Assembly: GCA_902478365.1 (NCBI GenBank)
Contig: CABSKX010000008.1
Location: 1 to 49,803 of the forward strand
Source of the DNA: an uncultured Collinsella sp.
GTDB lineage: Bacteria > Actinomycetota > Coriobacteriia > Coriobacteriales > Coriobacteriaceae
DNA length: 49,803 bases
Direction: 5' to 3'
Shown here in pieces: positions 34,955-42,705 of the stretch (positions within the stretch are counted from its first letter, which is position 1; each line of letters begins with the position of its first letter). The notes under the pieces are model-generated. The model did not search any database, was not told where the DNA came from, and worked only from the letters and a program-made list of their open reading frames with translations. The position numbers were made by a program, and so were the translations under genes.

Positions 34955-36217
34955 GTGCAAAATACGAAGCAAAAGCCGAGCACCAAGCAAAAGCTGACCA
35001 TCGCGGCTATCTTTGGCGCCATGGGCCCCGGTCTTCTGGCGGCGCTTTCGGGCAATGACGCCGGCGGCATCGCCACGTATTCCAGCGCGGGCGCCAGCTA
35101 TGGCTACAAGATGCTCTGGATGCTTCCCGTCATGACCGTGCTGCTTATCGTGACGCAGGAGACCGCGGCGCGCTGCGGATGCGTCACGGGTAAGGGCCTG
35201 GCGTCGCTCATTCGCGAGCGCTTTGGCGTGCGCAAGAGCGTGCTGGCCATGGCGGCGCTGTTGATCGCCAACACGGCGGTGACCATCTCGGAGTTCGCGG
35301 GTATCGCGAGTGGCCTTGCTCTGTTTGGCGTTCCGGCGAGCATCTCGGTGCCGCTCGTGGCGCTGCTGGTGTGGATGCTTACCATGTCGGGCAGCTTCCA
35401 GCGCATCGAGAAGATTTTGCTGCTGGTAAGCTGCGTGTTCGTGACCTACATCGTCGCCGCGTTTATGGCCGGCCCCAACTGGGGCGAGGTCGCGGTCGAC
35501 TTGGTCGTCCCCAATATTCAGAACGATCCCAGTTACGTGTCGCTCGTGGTCGCAACAATCGGTACCACCATCGCACCGTGGATGATCTTCTTGGCTCAGA
35601 ACAACGTGGTCGATAAGAATGCGGGCGAGGACGACATCGTGCTGCAGCGTATCGATACCGTGAGCGGTTCGATCGCTGCTGATATCATTGCGGGCTTCAT
35701 TATCATCACGACCGGTACGGTGCTGTTCCCGGCGGGTATTCAGATTAGCGATGCCGCCGATGCCGCCCGCGCGCTGGAGCCCATCGCGGGCCAGTGGTCC
35801 ACGGTGTTGTTTGCCTCGGGCCTGGTCGCAGCGAGCTTTTTGGCTGCCTGCGTGCTGCCGGGCGTTACGTCGAGTGCCATCTGCGAGGCTTTTGGTTGGG
35901 AGCGCGGCGCCGACCGCAGCTGGGACGAGGCTCCGGTCTATCGCGGCATCATTACGGCCATCATCGGCATTTCTGCCGTGTTGGTGCTCATGCCTGGCGT
36001 CGATTTGTTCCAGATTATGATGACCTCGCAGGTCATCAACGGCGTGCTGCTGCCCGTAGTCCTGGTATTTCAGGTGGTTATCGCGGCGGATCGCCACATT
36101 ATGGGCGCCAACCGCAACGGCCGCGTATGGAATGTGCTCACTTGGGCGACTATCGGCGTGATTACGGTGCTGACGGTCGTCATGTTTGTGCTGCAAGCGA
36201 TGGGCTACAGCGCTTAA
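34955..36217 (+). CDS. NRAMP-family transporter with NRMT-like (Mg2+) metal site
   Basis: This is a 420-residue, roughly 11-helix SLC11/NRAMP protein. The helix-1 motif DPGN reads DAGG (D35-G38): the Asp ligand is kept and the Asn is lost. The helix-6 motif MPH reads APW (A207-W209), so the soft Met ligand that selects Mn2+ and Fe2+ is missing. Loss of that Met is the hallmark of the NRAMP-related magnesium transporters (NRMT) described in Eggerthella and clostridia. Position right behind an MgtE-type sensor protein supports Mg2+ as substrate. The GTG start at 34955 with AGGTGG (34945-34950) was chosen over an upstream frame that would overlap the previous gene. Confidence 0.82.
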   Translation: MQNTKQKPSTKQKLTIAAIFGAMGPGLLAALSGNDAGGIATYSSAGASYGYKMLWMLPVMTVLLIVTQETAARCGCVTGKGLASLIRERFGVRKSVLAMAALLIANTAVTISEFAGIASGLALFGVPASISVPLVALLVWMLTMSGSFQRIEKILLLVSCVFVTYIVAAFMAGPNWGEVAVDLVVPNIQNDPSYVSLVVATIGTTIAPWMIFLAQNNVVDKNAGEDDIVLQRIDTVSGSIAADIIAGFIIITTGTVLFPAGIQISDAADAARALEPIAGQWSTVLFASGLVAASFLAACVLPGVTSSAICEAFGWERGADRSWDEAPVYRGIITAIIGISAVLVLMPGVDLFQIMMTSQVINGVLLPVVLVFQVVIAADRHIMGANRNGRVWNVLTWATIGVITVLTVVMFVLQAMGYSA

Positions 36218-36235
36218 CGCCCACTTTTGCTTCCG

Positions 36236-36268
36236 AACAGGCCGCAGCGATGGGCTGCGGCCTGTTTT
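36236..36268 (+). terminator. intrinsic terminator of the magnesium locus
   Basis: AACAGGCCGCAG (36236-36247), loop CGATGGG, CTGCGGCCTGTT (36255-36266) and a T-run. A 12-bp perfect stem. Confidence 0.88.
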
Positions 36269-36299
36269 ACGTTTGCTATAGGGCGTTAGTTATATGGCG

Positions 36300-36528
36300 G
36301 TGGGCAAAAAATGCCAAATATGAGTACTGTTGCTAAGTGAACAGCATTTACATCCAAAAGATAATGAACATAACCTATAGTATGTTCATTAAAATTGGCT
36401 TCAATACGACTTAAACCAGTCAGGTTGGCTGCTTTAGGGGGCTGTAGGGGTCGCCCGAACGTCATTTTGGGTGGTTTTGCCTGCTACTAAAATGGTAACA
36501 GTACTCATATTTGCCCTTTTTTGCCCAC
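36300..36528. mobile_element. MITE-like element, 229 bp, terminal inverted repeats
   Basis: The left end begins GTGGGCAAAAAATGCC and continues with AAATATGAGTACTGTTGC (36300-36333). The right end is its near-complement, GTAACAGTACTCATATTT then GCCCTTTTTTGCCCAC (36494-36528). The arms are about 34 bases with few mismatches. The interior is AT-rich, has no gene, and holds a second perfect palindrome at 36363-36390. No target-site duplication is obvious. The remaining stretch to 36699 shows no gene or motif that I recognise. Confidence 0.6.
36363..36390. promoter_or_regulatory. perfect 10-bp palindrome inside the MITE-like element
   Basis: AATGAACATA (36363-36372) and TATGTTCATT (36381-36390) flank ACCTATAG. 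It could be an operator or simply part of the element's fold. Confidence 0.4.
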
Positions 36529-36699
36529 AGACCTTTGAGGTCGCGGCGAAAAGGGCTTGTTTTGATTGTTTGGGGCAGGCGCGAGGCACGGAAACGATGT
36601 CTGGAGGGGCGGAGCGGCTTGGAATTCATCCGTAGAGGTCTTCATTGGTTGCGCCAGGAGTGCTTCCAGGTGCTGGTACAAAGGGAGCATCCCTAACTG

Positions 36700-36737
36700 C
36701 CGCAGGGGGCGTCGGCCACGGCCGACGCCCCCTGCGG
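36700..36737 (-). terminator. long GC hairpin after the acyltransferase gene
   Basis: The 18-base perfect inverted repeat CCGCAGGGGGCGTCGGCC (36700-36717) and complement (36720-36737) lies 23 bases beyond the minus-strand stop. No T-run is seen on either side. Confidence 0.6.
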
Positions 36738-36760
36738 GTGTAAGCAGATTTGGCTGCGCG

Positions 36761-38977
36761 TTACTTGTCGTCACCGAGCTTGTGTGGCTTGTAGGCGAGG
36801 GCATTGACGAGTGCGTCGCCGGCGGACTTGACGGCTGCCGGTTGCGGATCGTTGACGTGGTCCTCGGGGTGCACGGGCAGGTCTTTCTTGACTGCATCGT
36901 GGATCAGGTTGAGATACTCGGTCACGCCGGTAGTCGACAGGTGCGTGCCGTCGCCGTCGAACAGGTCGTTACGATTGGCACTGTATCCGTACCAATCGAT
37001 AACGCGCACGTTCTTGTAGCGCGTAGCGGCGTTGGCGATGGCCTGGTTGGTAGAGCCAACCCACGGCTGCGGGCTGCGCGTGTTCACAAACACCACAATA
37101 CGCTTATCTCCTGCATCGGCCATGATGGCGTCGATCTGGTCGTCGGTTACCAAGCCGTTGGTGCCCAGAGCAAAGACCACGATCTTGCCGGCAAGGTTCT
37201 GCTGGATATAGCCCTCAAATGTCGCGCGGCCCGCATCAAACTGGCGGCCCTTTTCGGCATCGATATGGCTGTGCGGGAACACACCGTCAAAGGTGTCCAC
37301 GGCACGCAGCGACACGGAGTCACCGATCATAAGCAGATCGTAGGAGCCATCGGGGAAGCCGTCGTTGTCCTTGTCGGTGTCGTCGGCCGCCTGCTGGTCG
37401 GTGGGCGCGGTGTTTTTGGCTTCCTTGTTCAGAACTTCGGCGCCCTCGCCGCTCAGCGCAGACGTCTCGGGCACAAAAATCAGGCCGCCCAGCGCAACGA
37501 CCAACACGACAGCGCAGGCTGCGCAGGCAGGGACGTGCGCGCGTGCCCAGTTGGCGGGCGTGGTGGTGCCATCGCGGAACTCGGCGACGGTGCGGCCGAA
37601 GGCGCCCTTCCTAAACGGCGTTTCGATAAAGCGATAGGAGCACTCGGCTACGGCGACCACCACAAGTACCTGCAAGATGTACTGCCACCAGGGCGTATCG
37701 TTGATGTTAGCGACCGGGTTCATGAGCAACAGCAGCGGATAGTGCCACAGGTAGATGCTGTACGAGCGTTTGCCAATCCACACGAGCGGCTCGGCGGACA
37801 GCGCACGGGCAACCATTCCCTGGGGCTGCACGCAGGCCGCGATGACCATGAGCGTGAGGATGGAGCATAAAAGCGTGCCGCCGCGATACTGGAACGCGGT
37901 GTAGCCGTTGGTGAGCGCGACCATGGCGGCAAGGCCAACCAGGCCCACGACGCCCAACACATCGATGGATGCGGGCGAGGACCAAAAGCGCACGAGGGCG
38001 CTCGGCTGTGCCGGGGCGGTCTCGGCTGATTCGTCGGCCTTCTCGCCAGACTTGCCCTCGGCGTTCTTGCCGTGCTTGGCGGCGCCAGCCAGGCGATTGA
38101 GCCCCAAACGATGTGCGAGACGCACCGGCGCCAGGTCGCGATCGGGGATAAAGGCCATCCAGGCACCCAACAGCAGCGAGAACACGCGGGTGTCGGTGCC
38201 GTAGTACACGCGGCTGGGGTCGGCGGCAGGGTTGTAAAGCACCATCATGGCGAGGGCAGATACCGCGGCAAGGCCCAGAACCACGCGGCGCGTGTTGGGC
38301 TTGCTCACATGCATGGATACCATGGCAAACAGCAGTGGCGGCCAAATCAGGTAGAACTGTTCCTCGATGGCAAGCGACCAAAAGTGCGTGAGCGGCGAGG
38401 GGTCGCCCAGAGCATTGAAGTACGAGACGTTTTGGGCAATCTGCCACCAGTTGTTGAAGAACAGCAGCGACGGCAGGATGTCGGGGCGCATCTTGGTGAG
38501 CATCACGTGGTTAAAGATGGTGCACAGCGCGCAGGTCACGAACACTACCGTTACCACGGCGGGGACTAGGCGACGGATGCGGCGAATCCAGAAGCTCTTA
38601 AGGTCGATGCGGCCGGTCTTAGCGACTTCGTTGAGTAGCAAGCGCGTGATCAGATAGCCCGAAAGCACAAAGAAGATCGTGACGCCGAGCAGGCCGCCCT
38701 GAGCCCACGTGAGGTTGAGGTGATAGAGCACCACCGCAACGACGGCGAGCGTACGCAGACCGTCGAGCGCAGGAATGTAGCGGGACTTGGGACGAGCGGG
38801 CGCCTGTTCGTTTGCGGCGCTGTTAGTGTGGGCGTCCTTGTTGGTGGGCGTTCGATGCGGGACCGGGCCGCGTCGCGACTCGCCGGCGCGGCGGTCGGCG
38901 CGTGGGCGTTCGTGCGGCGCCTGGTTATCGGGCGCGCGGCGCGGACCGCGTGGGCTCGATGGTGGGAATTGTTCCAT
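36761..38977 (-). CDS. OatA-type acyltransferase (acyltransferase-3 plus SGNH domain)
   Basis: This 738-residue protein probably O-acetylates a cell-wall polymer. After a Pro/Arg-rich cytoplasmic tail (1-65), an acyltransferase-3 membrane domain (about 67-480) begins with YIPALDGLRTLAVVAVVLYH and shows FFVLSGYLITRLL and LTHFWSLAIEEQFYLIWP. The external SGNH domain (about 545-690) has the catalytic Ser S554 in MIGDSVS, ALGTNG as block III and D676/H679 in DGDGTH. This is the layout of peptidoglycan O-acetyltransferase OatA and related wall-modifying enzymes. It is a single gene, divergent from the ribokinase gene, with 186 bases between them. Confidence 0.9.
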   Translation of the reverse strand: MEQFPPSSPRGPRRAPDNQAPHERPRADRRAGESRRGPVPHRTPTNKDAHTNSAANEQAPARPKSRYIPALDGLRTLAVVAVVLYHLNLTWAQGGLLGVTIFFVLSGYLITRLLLNEVAKTGRIDLKSFWIRRIRRLVPAVVTVVFVTCALCTIFNHVMLTKMRPDILPSLLFFNNWWQIAQNVSYFNALGDPSPLTHFWSLAIEEQFYLIWPPLLFAMVSMHVSKPNTRRVVLGLAAVSALAMMVLYNPAADPSRVYYGTDTRVFSLLLGAWMAFIPDRDLAPVRLAHRLGLNRLAGAAKHGKNAEGKSGEKADESAETAPAQPSALVRFWSSPASIDVLGVVGLVGLAAMVALTNGYTAFQYRGGTLLCSILTLMVIAACVQPQGMVARALSAEPLVWIGKRSYSIYLWHYPLLLLMNPVANINDTPWWQYILQVLVVVAVAECSYRFIETPFRKGAFGRTVAEFRDGTTTPANWARAHVPACAACAVVLVVALGGLIFVPETSALSGEGAEVLNKEAKNTAPTDQQAADDTDKDNDGFPDGSYDLLMIGDSVSLRAVDTFDGVFPHSHIDAEKGRQFDAGRATFEGYIQQNLAGKIVVFALGTNGLVTDDQIDAIMADAGDKRIVVFVNTRSPQPWVGSTNQAIANAATRYKNVRVIDWYGYSANRNDLFDGDGTHLSTTGVTEYLNLIHDAVKKDLPVHPEDHVNDPQPAAVKSAGDALVNALAYKPHKLGDDK

Positions 38978-39070
38978 AAAACATCATCCAATGACGAGAA
39001 TAATCAGCACATATTCATTGTAGCTGCCTGCTCCTGTGAATGCTTGCTGCTGGCGCAACCTCAAGGGCGC

Positions 39071-39088
39071 GTTCACATCAAAGTGAAC
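39071..39088. promoter_or_regulatory. operator-like inverted repeat before the ribokinase gene
   Basis: GTTCAC-ATCAAA-GTGAAC, followed by AAAGTTATAGAGG, which may contain a -10 (TTATAG). It lies about 75 bases upstream of the ribokinase start. It would suit a sugar-responsive repressor, but no such gene is adjacent. Confidence 0.4.
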
Positions 39089-39163
39089 TAAAGTTATAGA
39101 GGTGCGAGGGCGCACGATCGACGGCCGACGGTGGGCGTAAGGCCCGCAGATGAGGAGGTTTCC

Positions 39164-40159
39164 ATGGCAGATCGCGGCATCGTTGCGGTGTTCGGCAGCA
39201 TGAACATGGACCTTTCGGTGGCGTGCGAGCGCATGCCGCGCGCGGGCGAGACCGTCGGCGGCAGCGGTTTTATCACCAACGCCGGTGGCAAGGGCGCTAA
39301 CCAGGCCGTCGCCGCCGCGCGCATGGGTGCGCGCACGTGCATGATTGGCGCGGTCGGCCGCGACGCGTTCGGTGCATCGCTCGTGGCGGGGCTCCAAGAT
39401 GCTGGCGTGGACTGTGACTTTGTGGCGCGTCGCGATGACGTGGAGACGGGAACGGCGACTATCATTCGCTGCGAGGGCGACAACCGCATCGTGCTGTCAC
39501 CGGGCGCCAACCATGCGCTTGCGGGCGAGGACGTTGCCTGCGCGCTGAGACGTTTGGTGGCCGATGAGCTCGACGGCGACACCAGCGAGATTGCCCCGGC
39601 TGCCGGAAGCGTCTTTATCGCCCAGGGCGAATGTGACCTTGCAGCGACTGCCGAGGCGCTTTTTTGCGCTCACGAGCTGGGGTTCTATACGGTCTTTAAT
39701 CCAGCGCCTGCCTGCGAGTTGCCTGCGGAGGCCTGGCCTGCGGTCGACCTGGTCTGCCCCAACGAGACCGAGTGCCAGGTGCTGACGGGCATCTTGCCCG
39801 CGGATGATGCGAGCTGCCTCGCGGCGCTCAATGCCTTGCTCGCCAAGGGTGCCGGCGCCGCGGCCATCACGCTGGGCGGCGCCGGCTCGGTTACGCTCGG
39901 TGATGGCGGTGAGCTGCTGCGCATGCCGGCGCTTTCGAGCACGGTAGTCGATACCACGGCCGCCGGCGATACGTTTATCGGCGCGTTGGCGGCGGCTCGT
40001 CTAGAGGGCTTGCCGCACTTTGAGTGCATGGCTGCGGGTGCTCGCGCCTCGGCAGTGACGGTGTCGCGTCTGGGCGCTCAGCAGTCGATTCCCACGCGTG
40101 CCGAAGTTGAGCGCGTGTTTGATTTAGACGATTTAGTACAAGACGGAGAAGCGGAGTAG
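39164..40159 (+). CDS. rbsK: ribokinase (PfkB family)
   Basis: This is a 331-residue PfkB-family sugar kinase. The N-terminal signature is NAGGKGANQAVAAARMGA, preceded by GSMNMDLSV. The C-terminal signature DTTAAGDTFIGALAA holds the catalytic Asp and anion hole. Ribokinase is the closest fit (GSMNMDL and GGKGANQA), and the next gene, a nucleoside hydrolase, releases ribose, so the pair makes ribose 5-phosphate from nucleosides. GAGGAGG (39152-39158) fits this ATG; a GTG further upstream in frame was not used. Confidence 0.88.
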   Translation: MADRGIVAVFGSMNMDLSVACERMPRAGETVGGSGFITNAGGKGANQAVAAARMGARTCMIGAVGRDAFGASLVAGLQDAGVDCDFVARRDDVETGTATIIRCEGDNRIVLSPGANHALAGEDVACALRRLVADELDGDTSEIAPAAGSVFIAQGECDLAATAEALFCAHELGFYTVFNPAPACELPAEAWPAVDLVCPNETECQVLTGILPADDASCLAALNALLAKGAGAAAITLGGAGSVTLGDGGELLRMPALSSTVVDTTAAGDTFIGALAAARLEGLPHFECMAAGARASAVTVSRLGAQQSIPTRAEVERVFDLDDLVQDGEAE

Positions 40160-40163
40160 AACA

Positions 40164-41138
40164 ATGGCAATCAAGAAGCTGATCCTTGATCTGGATATGG
40201 GCGTGGACGATGCGATGGCGCTTGCCTATGCCATCGCGAGCCCCGAGGTGGAGCTCGTGGGCATCACCACGTGCTTTGGCAACGTGCGCGTCGAGCAATC
40301 GGCGCACAACTGCCTGGCAGTGCTCGATCTGCTGGGTCGCCCCGAGATTCCGGTGTACCTGGGCGCCGATCGTCCCATTAAGGCGACTGAGCCCTATACA
40401 CCGCCGGCGTCCACCACGCTCATCCACGGCAAGAACGGCATTGGCGGGGCGAGCGTGCCCGCGTCGCCGTACGAACCGGTGGGGGCGACGTCGGCCGACG
40501 GTAACGCGGCGGTCGATTATCTGATCGATGCCGCGCGCACCTATGGTCCCGATCTGATCTACGTGGCGACCGGTCCGCTCTCCAACCTGGCACTTGCCTT
40601 GGAGCGCGATGCGGCGGCGATGATGTCTATCGGTCGCGTGGTCGTGATGGGCGGCGCCCTGACCGTGCCCGGAAACGTGAGTGCGGGCGCCGAGGCCAAC
40701 ATGGCAAGTGATCCCGAGGCGGCCGATGCCGTGCTGCGTTCGGGCCGCAAGCTCACCATGGTGGGTCTGGACGTGACGCATCGCGTGGTGCTCACACGCC
40801 GCGACATTGCCGGCTGGACGGGCTCGGGCACCATGGCGGGCTGCGCATTTGCGAGCATGGTGGAGCACTACATTGGCTCGTACGAGATGAACGCACCCTA
40901 CCTGGGTGGCTGTGCGCTGCACGATCCTCTGGCCGTTGCCGTGGCGATCGACCCTACGCTCGTGGGTGCGCTCGGCTGCAATCTGCGTGTTGATCTGCTG
41001 GGCGAGTATCGCGGCCGCACCATTTGCGACGAGCGCCGCCTATCCGATCCGGACAAGAGCGCGCTTGTGGCGCTGACCGTGGATGCCCCGCGCTTCCTGT
41101 CCGAGTTCAAGACACGTATGGCCCGTGTCCTTGGCTAA
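40164..41138 (+). CDS. nucleoside hydrolase (IUNH family)
   Basis: This 324-residue enzyme hydrolyses the N-glycosidic bond of nucleosides to base plus ribose. The N-terminal calcium- and ribose-binding cluster DLDMGVDDAMAL (usual form DTDxGxDDA, second Asp kept) is followed by GITTCFGNVRVEQSA. The mid-region IYVATGPLSNLALAL and VVMGGAL are typical. Late HDPLAVAVAID supplies the last Asp ligand. It begins 4 bases after the ribokinase stop, forming a salvage operon. Base specificity (purine or pyrimidine) is not evident. Confidence 0.9.
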   Translation: MAIKKLILDLDMGVDDAMALAYAIASPEVELVGITTCFGNVRVEQSAHNCLAVLDLLGRPEIPVYLGADRPIKATEPYTPPASTTLIHGKNGIGGASVPASPYEPVGATSADGNAAVDYLIDAARTYGPDLIYVATGPLSNLALALERDAAAMMSIGRVVVMGGALTVPGNVSAGAEANMASDPEAADAVLRSGRKLTMVGLDVTHRVVLTRRDIAGWTGSGTMAGCAFASMVEHYIGSYEMNAPYLGGCALHDPLAVAVAIDPTLVGALGCNLRVDLLGEYRGRTICDERRLSDPDKSALVALTVDAPRFLSEFKTRMARVLG

Positions 41139-41146
41139 GTTGTCTT

Positions 41147-41219
41147 TTTGGGACGGGGCTTTTTTGACTGGTATGATTGGTGCGCCCATTCGAACCAGTC
41201 AAAAAAGCCCCGTCCCAAA
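41147..41219. repeat. 26-bp perfect inverted repeat between salvage operon and luxS
   Basis: The arms at 41147-41172 and 41194-41219 are exact complements (beginning TTTGGGACGGGG and containing TTTTTTGACTGGT). The spacer is 21 bases. With its T-run and GC block it could terminate transcription of the salvage operon. Its GGGAC and GACTGG words recur near 20741 and 32748. Confidence 0.75.
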
Positions 41220-41241
41220 TTGACTACCGAGAGGATCTGCC

Positions 41242-41730
41242 ATGGAGCGCATCGCGAGTTTTTCCGTTGACCATCTGCTGCTTGAGCCCGGCGTGTATGT
41301 GAGCCGCATCGACCGCGATCCGGCGACCGGCGCCGCTGTCACCACCTTTGACCTGCGCCTGACCACGCCCAATAAGGAGCCGGTCATGAACACGGCCGAG
41401 TGCCACACCATCGAGCACCTAGGCGCGACGTTCCTTCGCAACCATGCCGAGTGGTCGAACCGTATCGTCTATTTTGGGCCCATGGGCTGCCGCACGGGCT
41501 TTTACCTCGTCGTGTTTGGTGAGGTGACGAGCGAGGAGATCCTGCCGCTCGTGCGCGAGCTGTTCGAGTTCGTTGCCGGCTTTGAGGGCGATGTCCCCGG
41601 AGCCGCTCCCGAGGAGTGCGGTAACTACCTGGACCAGAACCTCCCCATGGCAAACTGGCTCGCGCGCCGCTACCTCGACCGCGACCTGGCCGATATCGAC
41701 GAGAAGCACCTGCACTATCAGCAGGCATAA
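41242..41730 (+). CDS. luxS: S-ribosylhomocysteine lyase LuxS
   Basis: This is a 162-residue LuxS. It splits S-ribosylhomocysteine into homocysteine and the AI-2 precursor DPD. Zinc ligands are H55 and H59 in HTIEH and C126 in EECGNY. Catalytic residues are E58 and C83 in GPMGCRTGFY. The length is normal. It follows a big palindrome and ends at a clear terminator, so it is a single-gene unit in the activated methyl cycle. It may also give AI-2 signalling; no AI-2 receptor is nearby. Confidence 0.96.
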   Translation: MERIASFSVDHLLLEPGVYVSRIDRDPATGAAVTTFDLRLTTPNKEPVMNTAECHTIEHLGATFLRNHAEWSNRIVYFGPMGCRTGFYLVVFGEVTSEEILPLVRELFEFVAGFEGDVPGAAPEECGNYLDQNLPMANWLARRYLDRDLADIDEKHLHYQQA

Positions 41731-41760
41731 GGCTCCTCGCAGGAATAGCGTTTGTACTAG

Positions 41761-41792
41761 AAGCGCTCCCGCTCTTTGCGGAGCGCTTTTTT
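41761..41792 (+). terminator. intrinsic terminator of luxS
   Basis: AAGCGCTCC (41761-41769) pairs with GGAGCGCTT (41780-41788), followed by TTTT. Confidence 0.88.
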
Positions 41793-41811
41793 ATGCCGAG
41801 TGCTCAAAACA

Positions 41812-41825
41812 GAACAAGATTGTTC
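41812..41825. promoter_or_regulatory. operator-like palindrome before the DUF4867 gene
   Basis: GAACAA-GA-TTGTTC, with another GAATGTTC directly after and two more GAAC words before the start codon. A repressor or activator site is plausible about 40 bases upstream of the gene. Confidence 0.4.
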
Positions 41826-41865
41826 TAGAATGTTCATACTGTCACACAAACGAACAGGAGCGAAC

Positions 41866-42510
41866 ATGCATATCTACTCTGTCTCTGATCCCGAGTTCAA
41901 GTCCTATGGCAACGTTTGGGATAACGTTCCGTCCGAGCTTACGTCGCCCGTGCTCGAGGCACTTGCCTCCACGCCCATCCCCGAGGGCAGCAAGTATGTG
42001 GCCTCCGCGCCGGAGCTCGAGGGCGTCAAGGATGCCGATAAACTGGGCTTTCTCATGTTTGGCGGTCGTCCCTTCCAGCTCGGCTGGTGCAACGGCCACA
42101 ACACGCGTCTCAACTGCCTGGAGTACCACCGCGCGAGCGAGTTCAACCTGGGCGCCCGCGACTTTATCCTGCTTGTGGCGCATCGCTGGGAGATCGAGGA
42201 CGGCAAGCTCGACACCGCGTGCGTCAAGGCGTTCCGCGTGCCGGCCGGCACGCTTGTTGAGGTTTTCAACACCACGCTTCACTACACGCCCTGCATGGTC
42301 GACGACGGCGGCTTCCAGGTGATGGTGGCGCTGCCCGCCGGCACCAATGGTCCGCGCCCCGAGGCTGCAGCCGACATGCCTGCCGCCGGTGACAGCTACT
42401 GCTACTGGAAGGCCGACAAGTGGGTCCTCTGCCATGCTGACAGCCCCAAGGCAGCCGAAGGCGGCTACGTAGGCCTCATCGGCAAAAACCTCGACATCGC
42501 CTGCGACTAG
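41866..42510 (+). CDS. DUF4867 family cupin-like protein
   Basis: This is a 214-residue soluble protein. Recognisable DUF4867 phrases are QLGWCNGHNTRLNCLEYHRASEFN, DFILLVAHRWEIEDG, VPAGTLVEVFNTTLHYTPC and MVALPAGTN. The conserved His and Glu in the middle (EYHRASE, LHYTPC) are in keeping with a metal-binding cupin related to sugar isomerases, but no reaction has been settled for the family. AGGAG at 41856-41860 marks the ATG; a frame beginning further upstream overlaps the terminator and is rejected. A diverged copy of its last 19 codons lies 1.4 kb downstream (43872-43931). Confidence 0.8.
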   Translation: MHIYSVSDPEFKSYGNVWDNVPSELTSPVLEALASTPIPEGSKYVASAPELEGVKDADKLGFLMFGGRPFQLGWCNGHNTRLNCLEYHRASEFNLGARDFILLVAHRWEIEDGKLDTACVKAFRVPAGTLVEVFNTTLHYTPCMVDDGGFQVMVALPAGTNGPRPEAAADMPAAGDSYCYWKADKWVLCHADSPKAAEGGYVGLIGKNLDIACD

Positions 42511-42518
42511 AATCTTCC

Positions 42519-42575
42519 GTCTCGATCTGTAACATCTAGCGGGCTAAATCGTCTCTACTTGTTACAGATTGAGAC
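42519..42575. repeat. 57-bp palindrome unit 1
   Basis: GTCTCGATCTGTAACA (42519-42534) and TGTTACAGATTGAGAC (42560-42575). Further units are at 42600-42655 and 43941-43995. Confidence 0.75.
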
Positions 42576-42599
42576 ATACCATAGAGGGCCGTCCGAAAA

Positions 42600-42655
42600 T
42601 CTCGATCTGTAACACCAGGCCCGGTTTTGGCTGCCTACCTGTTATAGATCGAGAC
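42600..42655. repeat. 57-bp palindrome unit 2
   Basis: TCTCGATCTGTAACA (42600-42614) and TGTTATAGATCGAGA (42640-42654). This tandem extra unit is missing from the right-hand copy of the flanking repeat. Confidence 0.7.
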
Positions 42656-42705
42656 AAACCGCCCCAAACCACCACAAAGGCGCCTGTCCCCATTGTGGTG
42701 GCTGC

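Larger units (their letters stand above)
42460..42701. repeat. direct repeat, left copy, flanking the ATPase gene
   Basis: Runs from the last 17 codons of the DUF4867 gene through the intergenic palindromes to the CCACCACAA/TTGTGGTGG hairpin (42669-42701). It matches 43881-44041 apart from point differences and one extra palindrome unit of about 80 bases. The two copies bracket the AAA ATPase gene. Confidence 0.85.
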
